Notes: a model not told the origin generated them from the sequence alone. A stretch of DNA of 7,820 bases from Candidatus Staskawiczbacteria bacterium (GCA_903913175.1 CAIWKF010000057.1:1-7820), one strand, 5' to 3'; shown: positions 1 to 7,072, counted from the first letter of the stretch. Numbers and translations: made by a program.

Positions 1-78
1 AAAATATTTATTTAATACTATTATTTTAGCAAATCTTAATTTTAAAAACAATACCATCAACTTTTCTTATAAATAATT

Positions 79-119
79 TGTAAATAAAGAGAGCGGAACA
101 TCAATTAATGAACCGCTCT
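79..119 (-). terminator. Intrinsic terminator hairpin ending the left RNA unit
   Basis: The stem AGAGCGG/CCGCTCT (90-96 with 113-119) is 7 bp. The loop can pair further (CAT with ATG) across a TT/TT internal loop. On the minus strand it is followed by CTTTATTTA, a moderate U-rich tract, so it would end the GC-rich RNA unit to its right. The plus strand also continues with TTTAAAAATTT, so the hairpin may work in both directions. Confidence 0.6.
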
Positions 120-269
120 TTAAAAATTTAGAATGGTTGGTTTTCCTGCATTGGCAAGACCCTTAGAGCTGAAACGATCAGCAGGTCGCTGCCCGCATGC
201 TTGGACACCTTAACGGGAATCACTCACTCCCGTGGCCGCACAAGTGCGTCTGTAGCGGTTGCGATACCA

Positions 270-335
270 CTACCACGCTGGGCTTGCGATCTTTGGCGCA
301 AAACAAGGCACTTTTTGACTGCAAAGCGCAATCAT
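270..335 (-). CDS. Possible 21-codon small ORF/leader peptide with strong SD
   Basis: The ATG at 335-333 is preceded by AAGGAG (349-344) at a spacing of 8 nt, the best Shine-Dalgarno match seen in the window; the three operon genes have none. The peptide begins MIALCSQKVP, contains two cysteines, and ends SPAW before TAG. The reading frame continues past TAG (270-272) and past a TAA (210-212) down to a TAA at 120-122, so 72 codons hold only two internal stops. It lies inside the GC-rich structured unit, so it could be a leader peptide, a remnant of a longer protein, or chance sequence in an RNA gene. I do not recognise the peptide. Confidence 0.25.
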   Translation of the reverse strand: MIALCSQKVPCFAPKIASPAW

Positions 336-366
336 AGGGATTTCTCCTTTTCTTGTTAAAGAACAT

Positions 367-486
367 AACGGTTCACGAAACTGAGTTTAAAAATTTTACA
401 ATAAAATATTTTAAATAAGTAATTTTGGTAAATTAAACTCAATCATTAAACTAACCTATAGGTTAAACTCAATTTCGTGTATCGTT
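367..486. repeat. 24-nt inverted repeat with a third, competing copy
   Basis: Arm 463-486 and the reverse complement of arm 367-390 agree at 21 of 24 positions (core TTAAACTCA, TTTCGTG, CGTT). A direct copy of the inner part, TTAAACTCAAT, lies at 433-443 as well as 463-473. In the minus-strand transcript, two upstream ATTGAGTTTAA segments could therefore each pair with the single downstream TTAAACTCA, giving two exclusive hairpins. A perfect 12-bp palindrome, AACCTATAGGTT, sits at 453-464. The position between the promoter and the SD suggests a regulatory leader; element ends are the alternative. Confidence 0.8.
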
Positions 487-498
487 CAATATGCTAAT

Positions 499-527
499 AT
501 ACTAGCATTTATATGCATTCATGTCAA
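499..527 (-). promoter_or_regulatory. Sigma70-type promoter of the left RNA unit
   Basis: On the minus strand, TTGACA (527-522) is followed by a 17-nt spacer and TAGTAT (504-499). The -35 is perfect, the spacing is ideal and the -10 matches at 4 of 6. The predicted start is near 492. It begins 7 nt beyond the stop codon of the 119-aa gene, so the RNA unit can be transcribed apart from the surface-protein operon. A 6-bp hairpin (ATGCTA/TAGCAT, 491-508) overlaps the -10 and lacks a U-tract, so I do not call it a terminator. Confidence 0.6.
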
Positions 528-533
528 GACCTT

Positions 534-893
534 TTAGTTAGTTTTACTAAATAAGACTTTTAAAAGGTTACCAACTGACTTTTGGGCATCTTTGTCACCT
601 TTACTATTGGTAAAATCTTGCCATTTACTAAACATTTCTGGATCATTAATATCTCTTACTGCATTTTCTAGTTTTAACCTATCATCAAAGCTTACAGTCC
701 CCTCTCCTAATAATATTTTATCAATAAAAAGATTGGCAAAAATAATTATTTTTTGATTAATTTGCTGTGTTACAATTTGCTGATTTGCTTGAGTTAATTC
801 TTTTTTTACCTTAAAATACTGCAAAAGAAAAATTGTATTGCTAAATAGTAATACAGCAATAACACTTATTATAATTATTTTTGTATTTTTCAT
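534..893 (-). CDS. Small membrane-anchored protein, function unknown
   Basis: This 119-aa protein has a positively charged start (MKNTK) and one hydrophobic segment at residues 5-27, predicted to be a signal anchor. A charged, Gln-rich helical stretch follows (about 28-50, possible coiled coil), then a compact helical C-terminal domain with the motif VSFDDRLKLENAVRDINDPE (residues 67-86) and KWQDFT (90-95). I associate this arrangement with short uncharacterised proteins of Patescibacteria but know no function. The ATG overlaps the TGA of the giant surface-protein gene in an ATGA (893-890), and no Shine-Dalgarno precedes it, so translation is probably coupled to the upstream gene. Topology suggests a domain facing outside the membrane, perhaps working with the surface protein; that partnership is inferred from the overlap alone. 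Confidence 0.85.
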   Translation of the reverse strand: MKNTKIIIISVIAVLLFSNTIFLLQYFKVKKELTQANQQIVTQQINQKIIIFANLFIDKILLGEGTVSFDDRLKLENAVRDINDPEMFSKWQDFTNSKGDKDAQKSVGNLLKVLFSKTN

Positions 894-3800
894 ATTTTTT
901 TCTTTTTAAAAATTATTACTAATAAAATTATTGCCAATAAAATTAGTACCAAGCCAATCATAATTCTTTCTACAGTAAACATTTTTAAAATCCAATTTTT
1001 TGTTTGAAGCTCAATATTCTGATGTACCCCACTTCCCTCTTTGACTACAAATTCTTGCGATTGATATGTTAAATAATCTTTTGACTCTACTTTTAAATAA
1101 TAGTTACCAACAGGAACTAGAAAAGAATATTTTCCTGTAATGTCTGTTGTTTGTGGATTTTGTTGCTGGAAATTTTTAGCTGGCCAAACTTCATATTGCT
1201 TAGAATTTGGGTTTAGCCAATAAATTGAAACTAAAGCATTTGAAATTCTGGCTTCATCATTTCCAACTTTTCTGTAAATGTATCCTTCTGGGTCAACAAC
1301 CATAATCATTGAAAGCGTTTTAGCATTATCTATAACTGTTCTAATTTCATATTTACCATCAACTACTGGTGATTGAATTTCTGCTTCCCAAACGCCATCA
1401 TTATTAGTGTCATTATAATAAAATTCTTGCAAAACAATATCTTTTGTTGCTGTTACCTCGCTGTCTACTTGGCTTAAATTTAGTTGTGGTTGAGCGGTCG
1501 CGCTTAATAATGATGCAGTTAAGGTATTAGAAAGTTTTTGTATCCAATTTAAAAATGCAGACCTAGAATTGGCAGATTTAAATATTACATATCCCTTTAC
1601 ACTTTCTGCTTTTATGTCTGGTTTAACCACTAAATGCAAGGGCTTATTTTGTATGGTTATAATGGTTTTAATTGGCACGCCTAAATTTGAAATTGCAACA
1701 TTGGTATTTAAGTCAATGTTACCAGCGCCAGATCTAGCAAAAACAAAATTAGTTGGAACTTGTTCTATTTCCTTTCGCGTAAAATCATTTAACAATAAAT
1801 TTGCAACAGTCCCAGAAGCTTCAGCTAACCCAGGAAAAACAAGTTTTGCAATTTGAAGTTTTGGCATATCTTCTATTTTAGCAACTCCTGTTTTTTCTAA
1901 AGTTTCACTAAATTTAGGAAATTTTAAAGCAAGTTCCTTAATTTCTTCTGGCAAAGGTAAAATTGCAATTTCTTGTAATCTTGTTTTAGAAACAATAACT
2001 CCACCTCTAAATACTTCTTGAGGCTCTGTTGGTACTGCTTCTGCAATTGGAGGATAAGTAATTTTTCCGTCATTGCGAGGAGCTTTAGAGAGCGATGTGG
2101 CAATCTGGTCAGTTAAATTAGTAATTTGCTGTACAATTTGTTCTACAATGCTGCCAGGCAAAGCAGGTGTTACAACTACTGGAGTAGGAGTAGTTGATGT
2201 ATTTGGGCCAGAGCTATTGCCGCCACCACTGTTATTTCCTCCAGAAGCACTGCAAGAGTTTTGCAAAACATAATCACCAGAAATAGATTGGTTTAATTGT
2301 GCATCTTTTGAAATAATTCTAAAATGGTAATTTTCACAAGACAAAACATTTACAGAAATAGAGTGTAATGTGGTCATTGGGTTTGTATCTACCTCTGCTG
2401 TTTGCTCACCATAATTATTTGTTAAGCCATATTCAATTTTAGCAGAACTTAATTCACTGGTTTCCCAAGAAAAATTTGCTATTTGGTTACTTACTGTTGA
2501 AACAACATTTAAAACTGCTGGCGCAGTAGTATCAATTTTAATTGTTTGAGTTTTTGTAGTTTCTGGGTTTGACATAAAATCTAAAGAATTATACCTAAAG
2601 TAACTTGTATTTTCAGTAGAGACTACTACTGGTGTTGTATAAACTAAATTTGGCGTGCAAGCATTTACTGTGTCTTTGCAGTATAAAACTGTTGAACAAC
2701 CACTTCCTGCGCCATCAACACAAATTAAAGATACTGCTACATTGCCATTTGTCCAAGTATTAAATGTGTAATCTCCCGCACTTGCCACTGTAATTGGAGC
2801 TGTTTTATCTATTTTTACAATTTTAGAAACTGTAGTTTGCGTATTACCTGCAGTATCTTCTGAAGCATATCTAAAATAATTTGTATTTTCTGTAGAAATT
2901 ACTACTGGTGTTGTATAATTTGTTCCCACCAATGGGTCACAAGTATTATCTATATCAATGCAATATCTTGTCCAGCTTAATTGTGAGCCACCTGTGTCTA
3001 CTGGAGTCAATGTAATTGTTTGATTATTATTTTGCCACAAATCATTGTATATAAAATTGTCACTTGTAGTTGGATCCTGAGTGTCTATGCCTGTAACATT
3101 AGCAGAAGTATATACGGCAGGATTACCAGCATTATCAGAAATCAAATATTGATATTTATAACAATTCCCTGTTTCTACGCTTGTATCTGTATAACTGCCG
3201 TCATATTCTGTTACTAAATCAGTAAAAGAGCTAAATGTTCCGCAGGTTCCAGATGTAAGCGTAGCTGTTGCTCTTTGAATTTTCCCTGTTGAGTTGTTCA
3301 AACCAGAACCATTGTCTGTTCCTGTATTATATGTAATTGTAGCACTGGCAGAATTTAAATATCCATCTACATAAGAAATTGATCCTGTGCTTGGTGCTCC
3401 TTTATCAATTTTTACAATTTTAGAAACTGTAGTTTGAGCGTTGTTTTCATTATCTAAACTTGCATAGCGGAAATAATTTGTGCCTTCAGTAGTGAAATTA
3501 ACTGCTACAGTATAATTAATTCCAGAGGAAACTACGCAGGTGTCATTTGTATCTATGCAATATTTTGTCCATGCCAAGCCCGAGTCATTGTCATATGGAG
3601 ACAAAGTAATTGTTTGATTGGTATTTTGCCAAACATTATTTTTGGCACCATAATCATCTGTTGTAGTAGGAGCTGTAATATCAAAGTTCCAATTAATATT
3701 ATTACCAGAGTCAGTAGTATGCCTTGGAGTTACCGCAGTTCCTAAACTGGCATTACTATAAGCTACATTTGCATAATTAACTAAGTTTGTTCCTGCAACA

Positions 3801-6676
3801 TTAAGCGTCCACATAGACGCAGGATTCAGTGTTAGCAAAGAACCTGCGTGACCATTGGCAGAAAAATTACCAGTAGATGTCCATGTAGCGCCTGCCAAAC
3901 CAGAAGCAGTAATTGTGCTTCCATCAGAAATAATAAAATTGCGTGTATTCGCAGTTGTAATACTGTAACCTGCAGGATTAAGTGTTCCAGAAGTAAATGT
4001 AAAACCATCGGCAGTTAAACTGCTTGCCTGGGTGACGGTGCCGGATGGTTTATTGATTATGATGGCTTCGACGCTCCGGTTTAAGGTATTGATAGTCTGA
4101 GCGGCAGAGCCGGAGAGCGTGATCGTGCCAGAACCCTTATTGTATGTGAGCGTTCCGGCGGATTGGGTGAAGGTGACGTTGCCCTGGTAGATGAAGTTGG
4201 GATTATTGGTGTTATTGGCTATGATAAAAGTGTCGCCTGCCTTGGCCATCGTAAATTCAACATTTCCTGTAATTGTATAAGTTCCACTAACAAGAGTAAG
4301 TATTTTACTGGCACTATAGCAGTAGAATGTTAAATTCGTTCCATAAGTACCAGGGACTAAACCGACACCATCATATAAATTTGTATAAGCTAAGTCATAA
4401 GTCCCACTTTGCTCCGCTAAATATCCGCTATATTTACCCAGCATACCTGCTCCTGTAATTCTGCCTCCAGTCTTAACATAGACATTGCCACCATTTTCAA
4501 ATACATAACTGCTAGGAATAGTCAGTGTTCCGTAAACGGTTAAAGTACTGTACATTCCTATTGTATTATATTGCGCCCCTGAGGCGTCTATAGAAATAGA
4601 AGCGCCGGCATTTATAGTAAGATTATTAGCAACTTTTCTGTATGCATCCTTAATCGTCTTTCCACTACCAGTAAGAACCAGAGCTGAACTGCCAATAGTG
4701 ACTGTCGTAACATGCAAACTGTCGTAGTTTCCTCCCACCGTCAATGTAGAATTACCCGTGTCGAACGCCGCCCCATCAAGTATTACATCCCCGGTGACGG
4801 AGTGACTATAGGCGCTGTCCCCCAGGTCCATCGTGACTCCGGCGGGGACTGTGAGCGCGGCGGCGGAGGTCCAATTGCCACCTGCGGTGATGGTGTCGCC
4901 GGATGTCCAGGTGATGGCTCCGGAGGTGGGCTTATTGACTATCCAGGTGCCCATGTTCTTGCCGGCGAGATTGATCGTCTGGGCGGCGGTGCCGGTGAGC
5001 TGGTTGGGGTTGGTGGAGTTGTTGGTGAAATTGATGGTGCCGGTGGTCTGGGTTACAGTAATATTATTCTGAAAAATGAGCTGGGGATTATTTGCTCCAG
5101 AAATCGTAAAAGTTCCTGCCACTGGCTTTACTATTGATACTGCTGATGTAAATGTATATGTTCCTGCATTCCATGCCCATGTATAATTACCATAGTCGTA
5201 TATAGCAAAAACGGCAGATGGTGAATAAACTCCTGCGGGCAAAGACACACTAGAGGTTATTCTAAATTCCGCTGGAGCAATTGCAGGAGAATTAGCAAGC
5301 GAAAGATTGCCTGCTGTGGCATATAGTATGCCCGTTCCGCTTACTACTCCGTTGGAGCCTTGAGTTATTCCCCCATCAATTTGTACATATGGACTGTTAA
5401 TTATAAAAGATCCATTAATGGTCAGCAAACCTCCTGCCACAACCCTGCTACCAGAAGCAATGGTAATAGAAGATCCAGTTGCAATGGTTAATTTATTTAA
5501 ATATGCTACTGCAACGCTATATGGAGTTATTAAACTTTTCCCCGTCCCAGTCATAACTAGCGTACTGGTTTCAGTAGTAATTGTTCCTACTGCCCCGCTT
5601 ACATCAAAGTTACCATCCACAGTAATTGTGGAGCTAGACATATTAATTGTACCGCCAGTGCCAATGTTAAAAGTAAAATCACCGCCTACAGCACCTGTGA
5701 CTGTTTTACCATTAAAATCAAGTGTGCCTGTGTAGCCAGTAGTAACATTAATTGAAGCAAATACTGCATTAACATCCAAGGTACAATTTCCAACTCCGCC
5801 ACCATCAAAAATTACAGCGTCAAATATAGTTGGCAAATTTTCACTTGAAGGGCTGCCACCAGAAGAAGTTGCCCAATGATTTGTGGCATCACTCCAATTA
5901 CCTGCCCCACCTACCCAATAAAAAGTTTCTGGTTGGTTAAAATTTACAGTTATTGAGTCCAAAACTGGCGTATCTGTTCCATCTGAAGTAAATAAAATCC
6001 TATAATAAAAATTAGCACCAGTCCAGTTAAGCGTAAGCAAGCTAATAGTATTTGTTCCTGCCAAAAGAGTATCAGAACCATTTAAAACATTTGAAGAATT
6101 ATACCAAGTTACATTATCTTGACTAAATTGGGCACTTGCCCCAGTGCCCACTGGAATATCTGTGGCAGTATAAGTAAACCCAGTTACTTTTTTAACCAAT
6201 TGTCCAGTAAGCAAATTGGTTGAGGTTAATGTTCCCGATGTATTATAAATATTTTCAGTAAAATTATCATCTATATAGTTTAATTTTATAGAGTCTAAAA
6301 CTGCTGTGTCTGTTCCATCTGAAATAAACAAAATTTTGTAGTAAAAATATCTACTACTTATTTTAAGACCTGACAAATCAATTACATTAGTTCCCAAAGA
6401 AAGATTGCTCCAAGCATCAACAGTTCCTGCACTGTCATACCAAGTAATATTATTACTACTAAATTGAATTTTTAAGCCAGTTCCTGCGGGCATAGTTGTG
6501 GTATATGTAAAGCTATGTATTCGCGAAGCGCCCAGGCCAGATAAAAGATTTTGTGAAATCAAAATACCTGCGCCTTCATAAACAGCCCCTGCTTTTGCAG
6601 GAAAAAAACTAAGCCCAGCCAAAAGCACAATAGCAAATAAAATGGTTAAGATTTTGTTACGATTAAAAAATATCAT
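890..6676 (-). CDS. Giant multidomain surface protein (adhesin-like), TM-anchored
   Basis: This 1928-aa exported protein is probably displayed on the cell surface. In order: a signal peptide (1-29 or 1-31, cleavage after AKA or AGA); two related beta domains (53-134 and 161-246) sharing W-Y, GTN and FxSDGTDTxVLDSI motifs; a YWVGGAGNWSDATNHWA entry motif (253-269) opening a Thr/Ser/Gly-rich beta-solenoid (to about 990) that contains a duplication of about 250 residues; three OmpL47-like domains (1001-1092, 1201-1291, 1292-1383), with a different Ig-like domain (1093-1200) between the first two; an FN3-like domain (1384-1475); a Gly/Ser/Thr/Pro linker (1476-1508); a helical region (about 1509-1620); a carboxypeptidase-regulatory-like beta domain (about 1808-1878); and a TM helix (1905-1923) ending FKKKKI. 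The architecture fits adhesion or host/surface interaction; no catalytic motif is visible. The start overlaps the stop of the Bro-N gene (ATGA) without an SD. GC content is uneven inside the solenoid. Confidence 0.9.
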   Translation of the reverse strand: MIFFNRNKILTILFAIVLLAGLSFFPAKAGAVYEGAGILISQNLLSGLGASRIHSFTYTTTMPAGTGLKIQFSSNNITWYDSAGTVDAWSNLSLGTNVIDLSGLKISSRYFYYKILFISDGTDTAVLDSIKLNYIDDNFTENIYNTSGTLTSTNLLTGQLVKKVTGFTYTATDIPVGTGASAQFSQDNVTWYNSSNVLNGSDTLLAGTNTISLLTLNWTGANFYYRILFTSDGTDTPVLDSITVNFNQPETFYWVGGAGNWSDATNHWATSSGGSPSSENLPTIFDAVIFDGGGVGNCTLDVNAVFASINVTTGYTGTLDFNGKTVTGAVGGDFTFNIGTGGTINMSSSTITVDGNFDVSGAVGTITTETSTLVMTGTGKSLITPYSVAVAYLNKLTIATGSSITIASGSRVVAGGLLTINGSFIINSPYVQIDGGITQGSNGVVSGTGILYATAGNLSLANSPAIAPAEFRITSSVSLPAGVYSPSAVFAIYDYGNYTWAWNAGTYTFTSAVSIVKPVAGTFTISGANNPQLIFQNNITVTQTTGTINFTNNSTNPNQLTGTAAQTINLAGKNMGTWIVNKPTSGAITWTSGDTITAGGNWTSAAALTVPAGVTMDLGDSAYSHSVTGDVILDGAAFDTGNSTLTVGGNYDSLHVTTVTIGSSALVLTGSGKTIKDAYRKVANNLTINAGASISIDASGAQYNTIGMYSTLTVYGTLTIPSSYVFENGGNVYVKTGGRITGAGMLGKYSGYLAEQSGTYDLAYTNLYDGVGLVPGTYGTNLTFYCYSASKILTLVSGTYTITGNVEFTMAKAGDTFIIANNTNNPNFIYQGNVTFTQSAGTLTYNKGSGTITLSGSAAQTINTLNRSVEAIIINKPSGTVTQASSLTADGFTFTSGTLNPAGYSITTANTRNFIISDGSTITASGLAGATWTSTGNFSANGHAGSLLTLNPASMWTLNVAGTNLVNYANVAYSNASLGTAVTPRHTTDSGNNINWNFDITAPTTTDDYGAKNNVWQNTNQTITLSPYDNDSGLAWTKYCIDTNDTCVVSSGINYTVAVNFTTEGTNYFRYASLDNENNAQTTVSKIVKIDKGAPSTGSISYVDGYLNSASATITYNTGTDNGSGLNNSTGKIQRATATLTSGTCGTFSSFTDLVTEYDGSYTDTSVETGNCYKYQYLISDNAGNPAVYTSANVTGIDTQDPTTSDNFIYNDLWQNNNQTITLTPVDTGGSQLSWTRYCIDIDNTCDPLVGTNYTTPVVISTENTNYFRYASEDTAGNTQTTVSKIVKIDKTAPITVASAGDYTFNTWTNGNVAVSLICVDGAGSGCSTVLYCKDTVNACTPNLVYTTPVVVSTENTSYFRYNSLDFMSNPETTKTQTIKIDTTAPAVLNVVSTVSNQIANFSWETSELSSAKIEYGLTNNYGEQTAEVDTNPMTTLHSISVNVLSCENYHFRIISKDAQLNQSISGDYVLQNSCSASGGNNSGGGNSSGPNTSTTPTPVVVTPALPGSIVEQIVQQITNLTDQIATSLSKAPRNDGKITYPPIAEAVPTEPQEVFRGGVIVSKTRLQEIAILPLPEEIKELALKFPKFSETLEKTGVAKIEDMPKLQIAKLVFPGLAEASGTVANLLLNDFTRKEIEQVPTNFVFARSGAGNIDLNTNVAISNLGVPIKTIITIQNKPLHLVVKPDIKAESVKGYVIFKSANSRSAFLNWIQKLSNTLTASLLSATAQPQLNLSQVDSEVTATKDIVLQEFYYNDTNNDGVWEAEIQSPVVDGKYEIRTVIDNAKTLSMIMVVDPEGYIYRKVGNDEARISNALVSIYWLNPNSKQYEVWPAKNFQQQNPQTTDITGKYSFLVPVGNYYLKVESKDYLTYQSQEFVVKEGSGVHQNIELQTKNWILKMFTVERIMIGLVLILLAIILLVIIFKKKKI
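2528..3676 (-). repeat. OmpL47/Ig-like repeats with conserved cysteine pairs
   Basis: Residues 1001-1092, 1201-1291 and 1292-1383 of the giant protein are related units: T-W or L-W near the start, then YCIDxxxTC or YCKDxxxAC, NYT or VYTTPV, STEN-T-YFRY, and a closing V-KID(K). Each has two close cysteines that could form a disulfide outside the cell. The divergent domain at 1093-1200 lies between the first and second units. At DNA level the closing segment is conserved exactly over 29 nt (2811-2839 and 3408-3436), consistent with recent duplication or gene conversion. Confidence 0.75.
3983..5638 (-). repeat. Duplicated beta-solenoid unit of ~250 residues
   Basis: Residues 347-606 and 641-898 of the giant protein align through their length. 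Shared landmarks in order are S-S/T-L-V-G-N-D near the start, (M/L)TG(T/S)GK, LTI-A, the G(V/T)Y and (A/S)GTYT(F/I)T segments, NNP-(L/F)I(F/Y)Q-N(I/V)T-TQ--GT, (T/S)G(T/S)AAQTIN, and INKP or VNKP. In both units the distal part (about 4727-5057 and 4022-4253) is markedly GC-rich (52-65% over the 60-base lines counted), while the proximal part is near the rest of the gene. The pattern suggests duplication of a unit that was already mosaic, or import of related modules. Confidence 0.75.
5939..6520 (-). repeat. Duplicated N-terminal beta domain
   Basis: Residues 53-134 and 161-246 of the giant protein are two copies of one beta-rich module. Both contain FTYT, P-GTG, QFS-(D/N)N-TWY, LGTN or AGTN, FYY(K/R)ILF-SDGTDT-VLDSI. 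The DNA near the module ends is also similar (TCTGTTCCATCTGA at about 5978 and 6310). They form the membrane-distal tip of the mature protein, ahead of the solenoid. Confidence 0.75.
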
Positions 6677-6972
6677 GTTAATTTTTTATTTTGTATATTT
6701 TTTAAAATTCCTTCTGTGTTGGCACAATCCGTTTCACGCATTTTGCCATCTAGAGCTGGTAATTTCAACCCGTGACAAAATGTCACAACTTTATCTCCTT
6801 CCTCCGTTAATCTTTGTTTTAATTTTCTCCAATACGCCCCTGCATCAATACTATCTGCGAGAGCTTCGCACACATCAATAACCGAAAACCACCACTCATT
6901 ATTATAAAGTATTTTTCGAACTTTATTCCCTTTAAATAAAACTATTTTTGTTGTTTCTTTTTTTTGTTCCAT
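6673..6972 (-). CDS. Truncated Bro-N (phage antirepressor-like) protein
   Basis: The 99-aa protein matches the N-terminal Bro-N DNA-binding domain of phage antirepressor-like proteins: VLFKGNKVRKILYNNEWWFS (11-30), VIDVCEALADS (31-41), YWRKLKQRL (47-55), LKLPALDGKMRETDC (69-83) and NTEGIL (85-90). Relatives in Patescibacteria normally continue through IQSIPSPKAEPFK for another hundred or more residues. Here the match stops at KNIQ and a short NKKLT tail ends exactly at the ATGA overlap with the giant gene. The DNA-binding half may still be intact. It may regulate the operon it heads, may be a decaying fragment whose remainder was replaced by the surface-protein gene, or may serve only to deliver ribosomes to the next start. 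The SD is weak (GTAGAG-like). Confidence 0.85.
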   Translation of the reverse strand: MEQKKETTKIVLFKGNKVRKILYNNEWWFSVIDVCEALADSIDAGAYWRKLKQRLTEEGDKVVTFCHGLKLPALDGKMRETDCANTEGILKNIQNKKLT

Positions 6973-7006
6973 TATTACTCTACTTTTAAATTATTATGCT
7001 AAACTA

Positions 7007-7034
7007 ATTATATATTATTTATCAATTAAAACAA
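7007..7034 (-). promoter_or_regulatory. Promoter of the Bro-N/surface-protein operon
   Basis: On the minus strand, a perfect TATAAT (7012-7007) stands 16 nt after TTGTTT (7034-7029), with transcription expected to start roughly 28 nt before the Bro-N ATG at 6972. The -35 matches TTGACA at only 3 of 6, so the call rests mainly on the -10 and on its position ahead of the three-gene chain. Confidence 0.5.
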
Positions 7035-7072
7035 TTATTCTTAATTTCGGGACCCCCCTGCATTATCTGCCA

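Larger units (their letters stand above)
90..492 (-). ncRNA. Unidentified structured RNA transcription unit
   Basis: This stretch has its own promoter (499-527) and terminator (90-119) and no conventional protein gene. The core (about 125-350) is clearly GC-rich: 38 of 60 bases in 181-240, against AT-rich flanks. On the minus strand it folds locally into several hairpins: GTAGTGG/CCGCTAC with an 8-nt loop, CGCA-CTTG-TGCG, ACGGGA/TCCCGT, GCGGG/CCTGC, and CTTGC-CAAT-GCAGG just before the 3' end. The 5' leader contains a 24-nt inverted repeat. I saw none of the conserved segments of tmRNA (no alanine-acceptor ends), RNase P RNA, SRP RNA or 6S RNA. It may be a novel RNA, an RNA with a leader peptide, or the decayed 3' end of an IS605-type tnpB with its omega RNA; no zinc-ribbon or RuvC motif survives to support the last. 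The RNA nature is inferred from composition, hairpins and signals. Confidence 0.4.

Noticed and set aside
1..57. Possible start of a minus-strand gene (ATG at 57-55, open to the window edge, begins MVLFLKLRF)
   Set aside because: Only 19 codons are visible, the sequence is very AT-rich, there is no SD beyond AAGAAAAG and no recognisable motif. Otherwise I see nothing in bases 1-78.
120..350. tmRNA, RNase P RNA, SRP RNA or tRNA in the GC-rich island
   Set aside because: No TpsiC-like GGTTC..ATCC with CCA end, no GAGGAAAGTCC segment and no SRP GGAAG/AGCAG apical loop was found on either strand.
491..508. Hairpin ATGCTA/TAGCAT as terminator of the surface-protein operon
   Set aside because: The stem is weak and AT-rich, has no U-tract, and overlaps the -10 of the next promoter. 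The operon has no clear terminator of its own and may read through.
890..1300. DGR variable repeat at the 3' end of the giant gene
   Set aside because: The C-terminus is a carboxypeptidase-regulatory-like domain, TM helix and Lys tail; no near-identical ~100-bp repeat with adenine-biased differences was found elsewhere in the window.
4712..5137. 141-aa plus-strand ORF rich in Gly/Val
   Set aside because: It is an antisense shadow of the GC-rich island in the giant gene, where stop codons are rare; the minus strand carries an uninterrupted 1928-codon frame with recognisable domains.
6772..6786. Perfect hairpin GTGACA-AAA-TGTCAC as an operator site
   Set aside because: It lies in the middle of the Bro-N coding sequence (DKVVTF), with no second copy near either promoter; a 6-bp palindrome is expected by chance in this length.
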